Origin: Pseudomonadota bacterium
GTDB lineage: Bacteria; Pseudomonadota; Alphaproteobacteria; Rhizobiales; Xanthobacteraceae
Direction: 5' to 3'
Assembly: GCA_023435725.1 (NCBI GenBank)
Contig: JAEYRD010000100.1
Location: 1-5,533, forward strand
Length of the DNA stretch: 5,533 bases
The notes beneath the pieces are model-generated. The model saw only the letters and a program-made list of their open reading frames with translations, made no database searches and was not told the origin of the DNA. The translations under genes and the position numbers were made by a program. Positions within the stretch are counted from its first letter, which is position 1; every line of letters begins with the position of its first letter. Positions 5,480 to 5,533 of the stretch are shown one piece after another.

Positions 5480-5533
5480 GTGTGAACGGCGTCTTTTAGC
5501 GCCGGGAACGCGGCAAAGCCATGCGGATTTCGC

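Noticed and set aside
4168..5499. A 443-codon open frame on the plus strand opposite the amidase
   Set aside because: It mirrors the amidase gene, whose Lys-Ser-Ser triad and ribosome site are intact on the other strand; composition is rich in Arg, His and Gly as in typical shadow frames.
5481..5533. Promoter of the amidase operon
   Set aside because: TTGCCG and TAAAAG are present on the minus strand, but only 12 bases apart, too close for a sigma-70 promoter.

Overview
The window looks like chromosomal DNA of a Bradyrhizobium species (Alphaproteobacteria, Rhizobiales). Three things point there: high GC with strong GC3 codon use, several copies of a CGTCATTGCGAG-type palindromic element that I associate with bradyrhizobial intergenic DNA, and a gene whose length and catalytic residue numbering match the characterised D-tartrate dehydratase TarD of Bradyrhizobium japonicum. 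I could not run a database search, so the species is not fixed.

Layout. Bases 1-227 hold one arm of a palindromic repeat cut by the window edge, a strong GC hairpin and a possible promoter. Bases 228-1580 (+) encode malonyl-CoA decarboxylase. Bases 1581-1961 are a 381-base convergent intergenic region made almost wholly of palindromic elements arranged as a diverged tandem array, ending in a hairpin at the tarD stop codon. Bases 1962-3131 (-) encode TarD. Bases 3132-3335 hold another palindromic element with a 31-base interruption and a truncated arm beside it. Bases 3336-5469 (-) are a compact gene set transcribed amidase, then glutathione peroxidase, then a DUF3297 protein, with a 2-base gap and an ATGA overlap. 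The last 64 bases are the 5' flank of the amidase gene.

How the genes relate. Malonyl-CoA decarboxylase turns malonyl-CoA into acetyl-CoA and TarD turns D-tartrate into oxaloacetate. Both feed organic acids, of the kind found in soil and around plants, into the TCA cycle, but they are convergent and separate units. The minus-strand trio looks like one operon with translational coupling; the peroxidase suggests an oxidative-stress role for at least part of it, while the amidase substrate and the DUF3297 function are unknown. No RNA genes, CRISPR arrays, transposases or clear new multi-gene system were seen. The most unusual content is the internal structure of the palindromic elements: fixed 20-base loops, interchangeable arm centres, a collapsed copy, and a nested hairpin insertion in the tarD leader.
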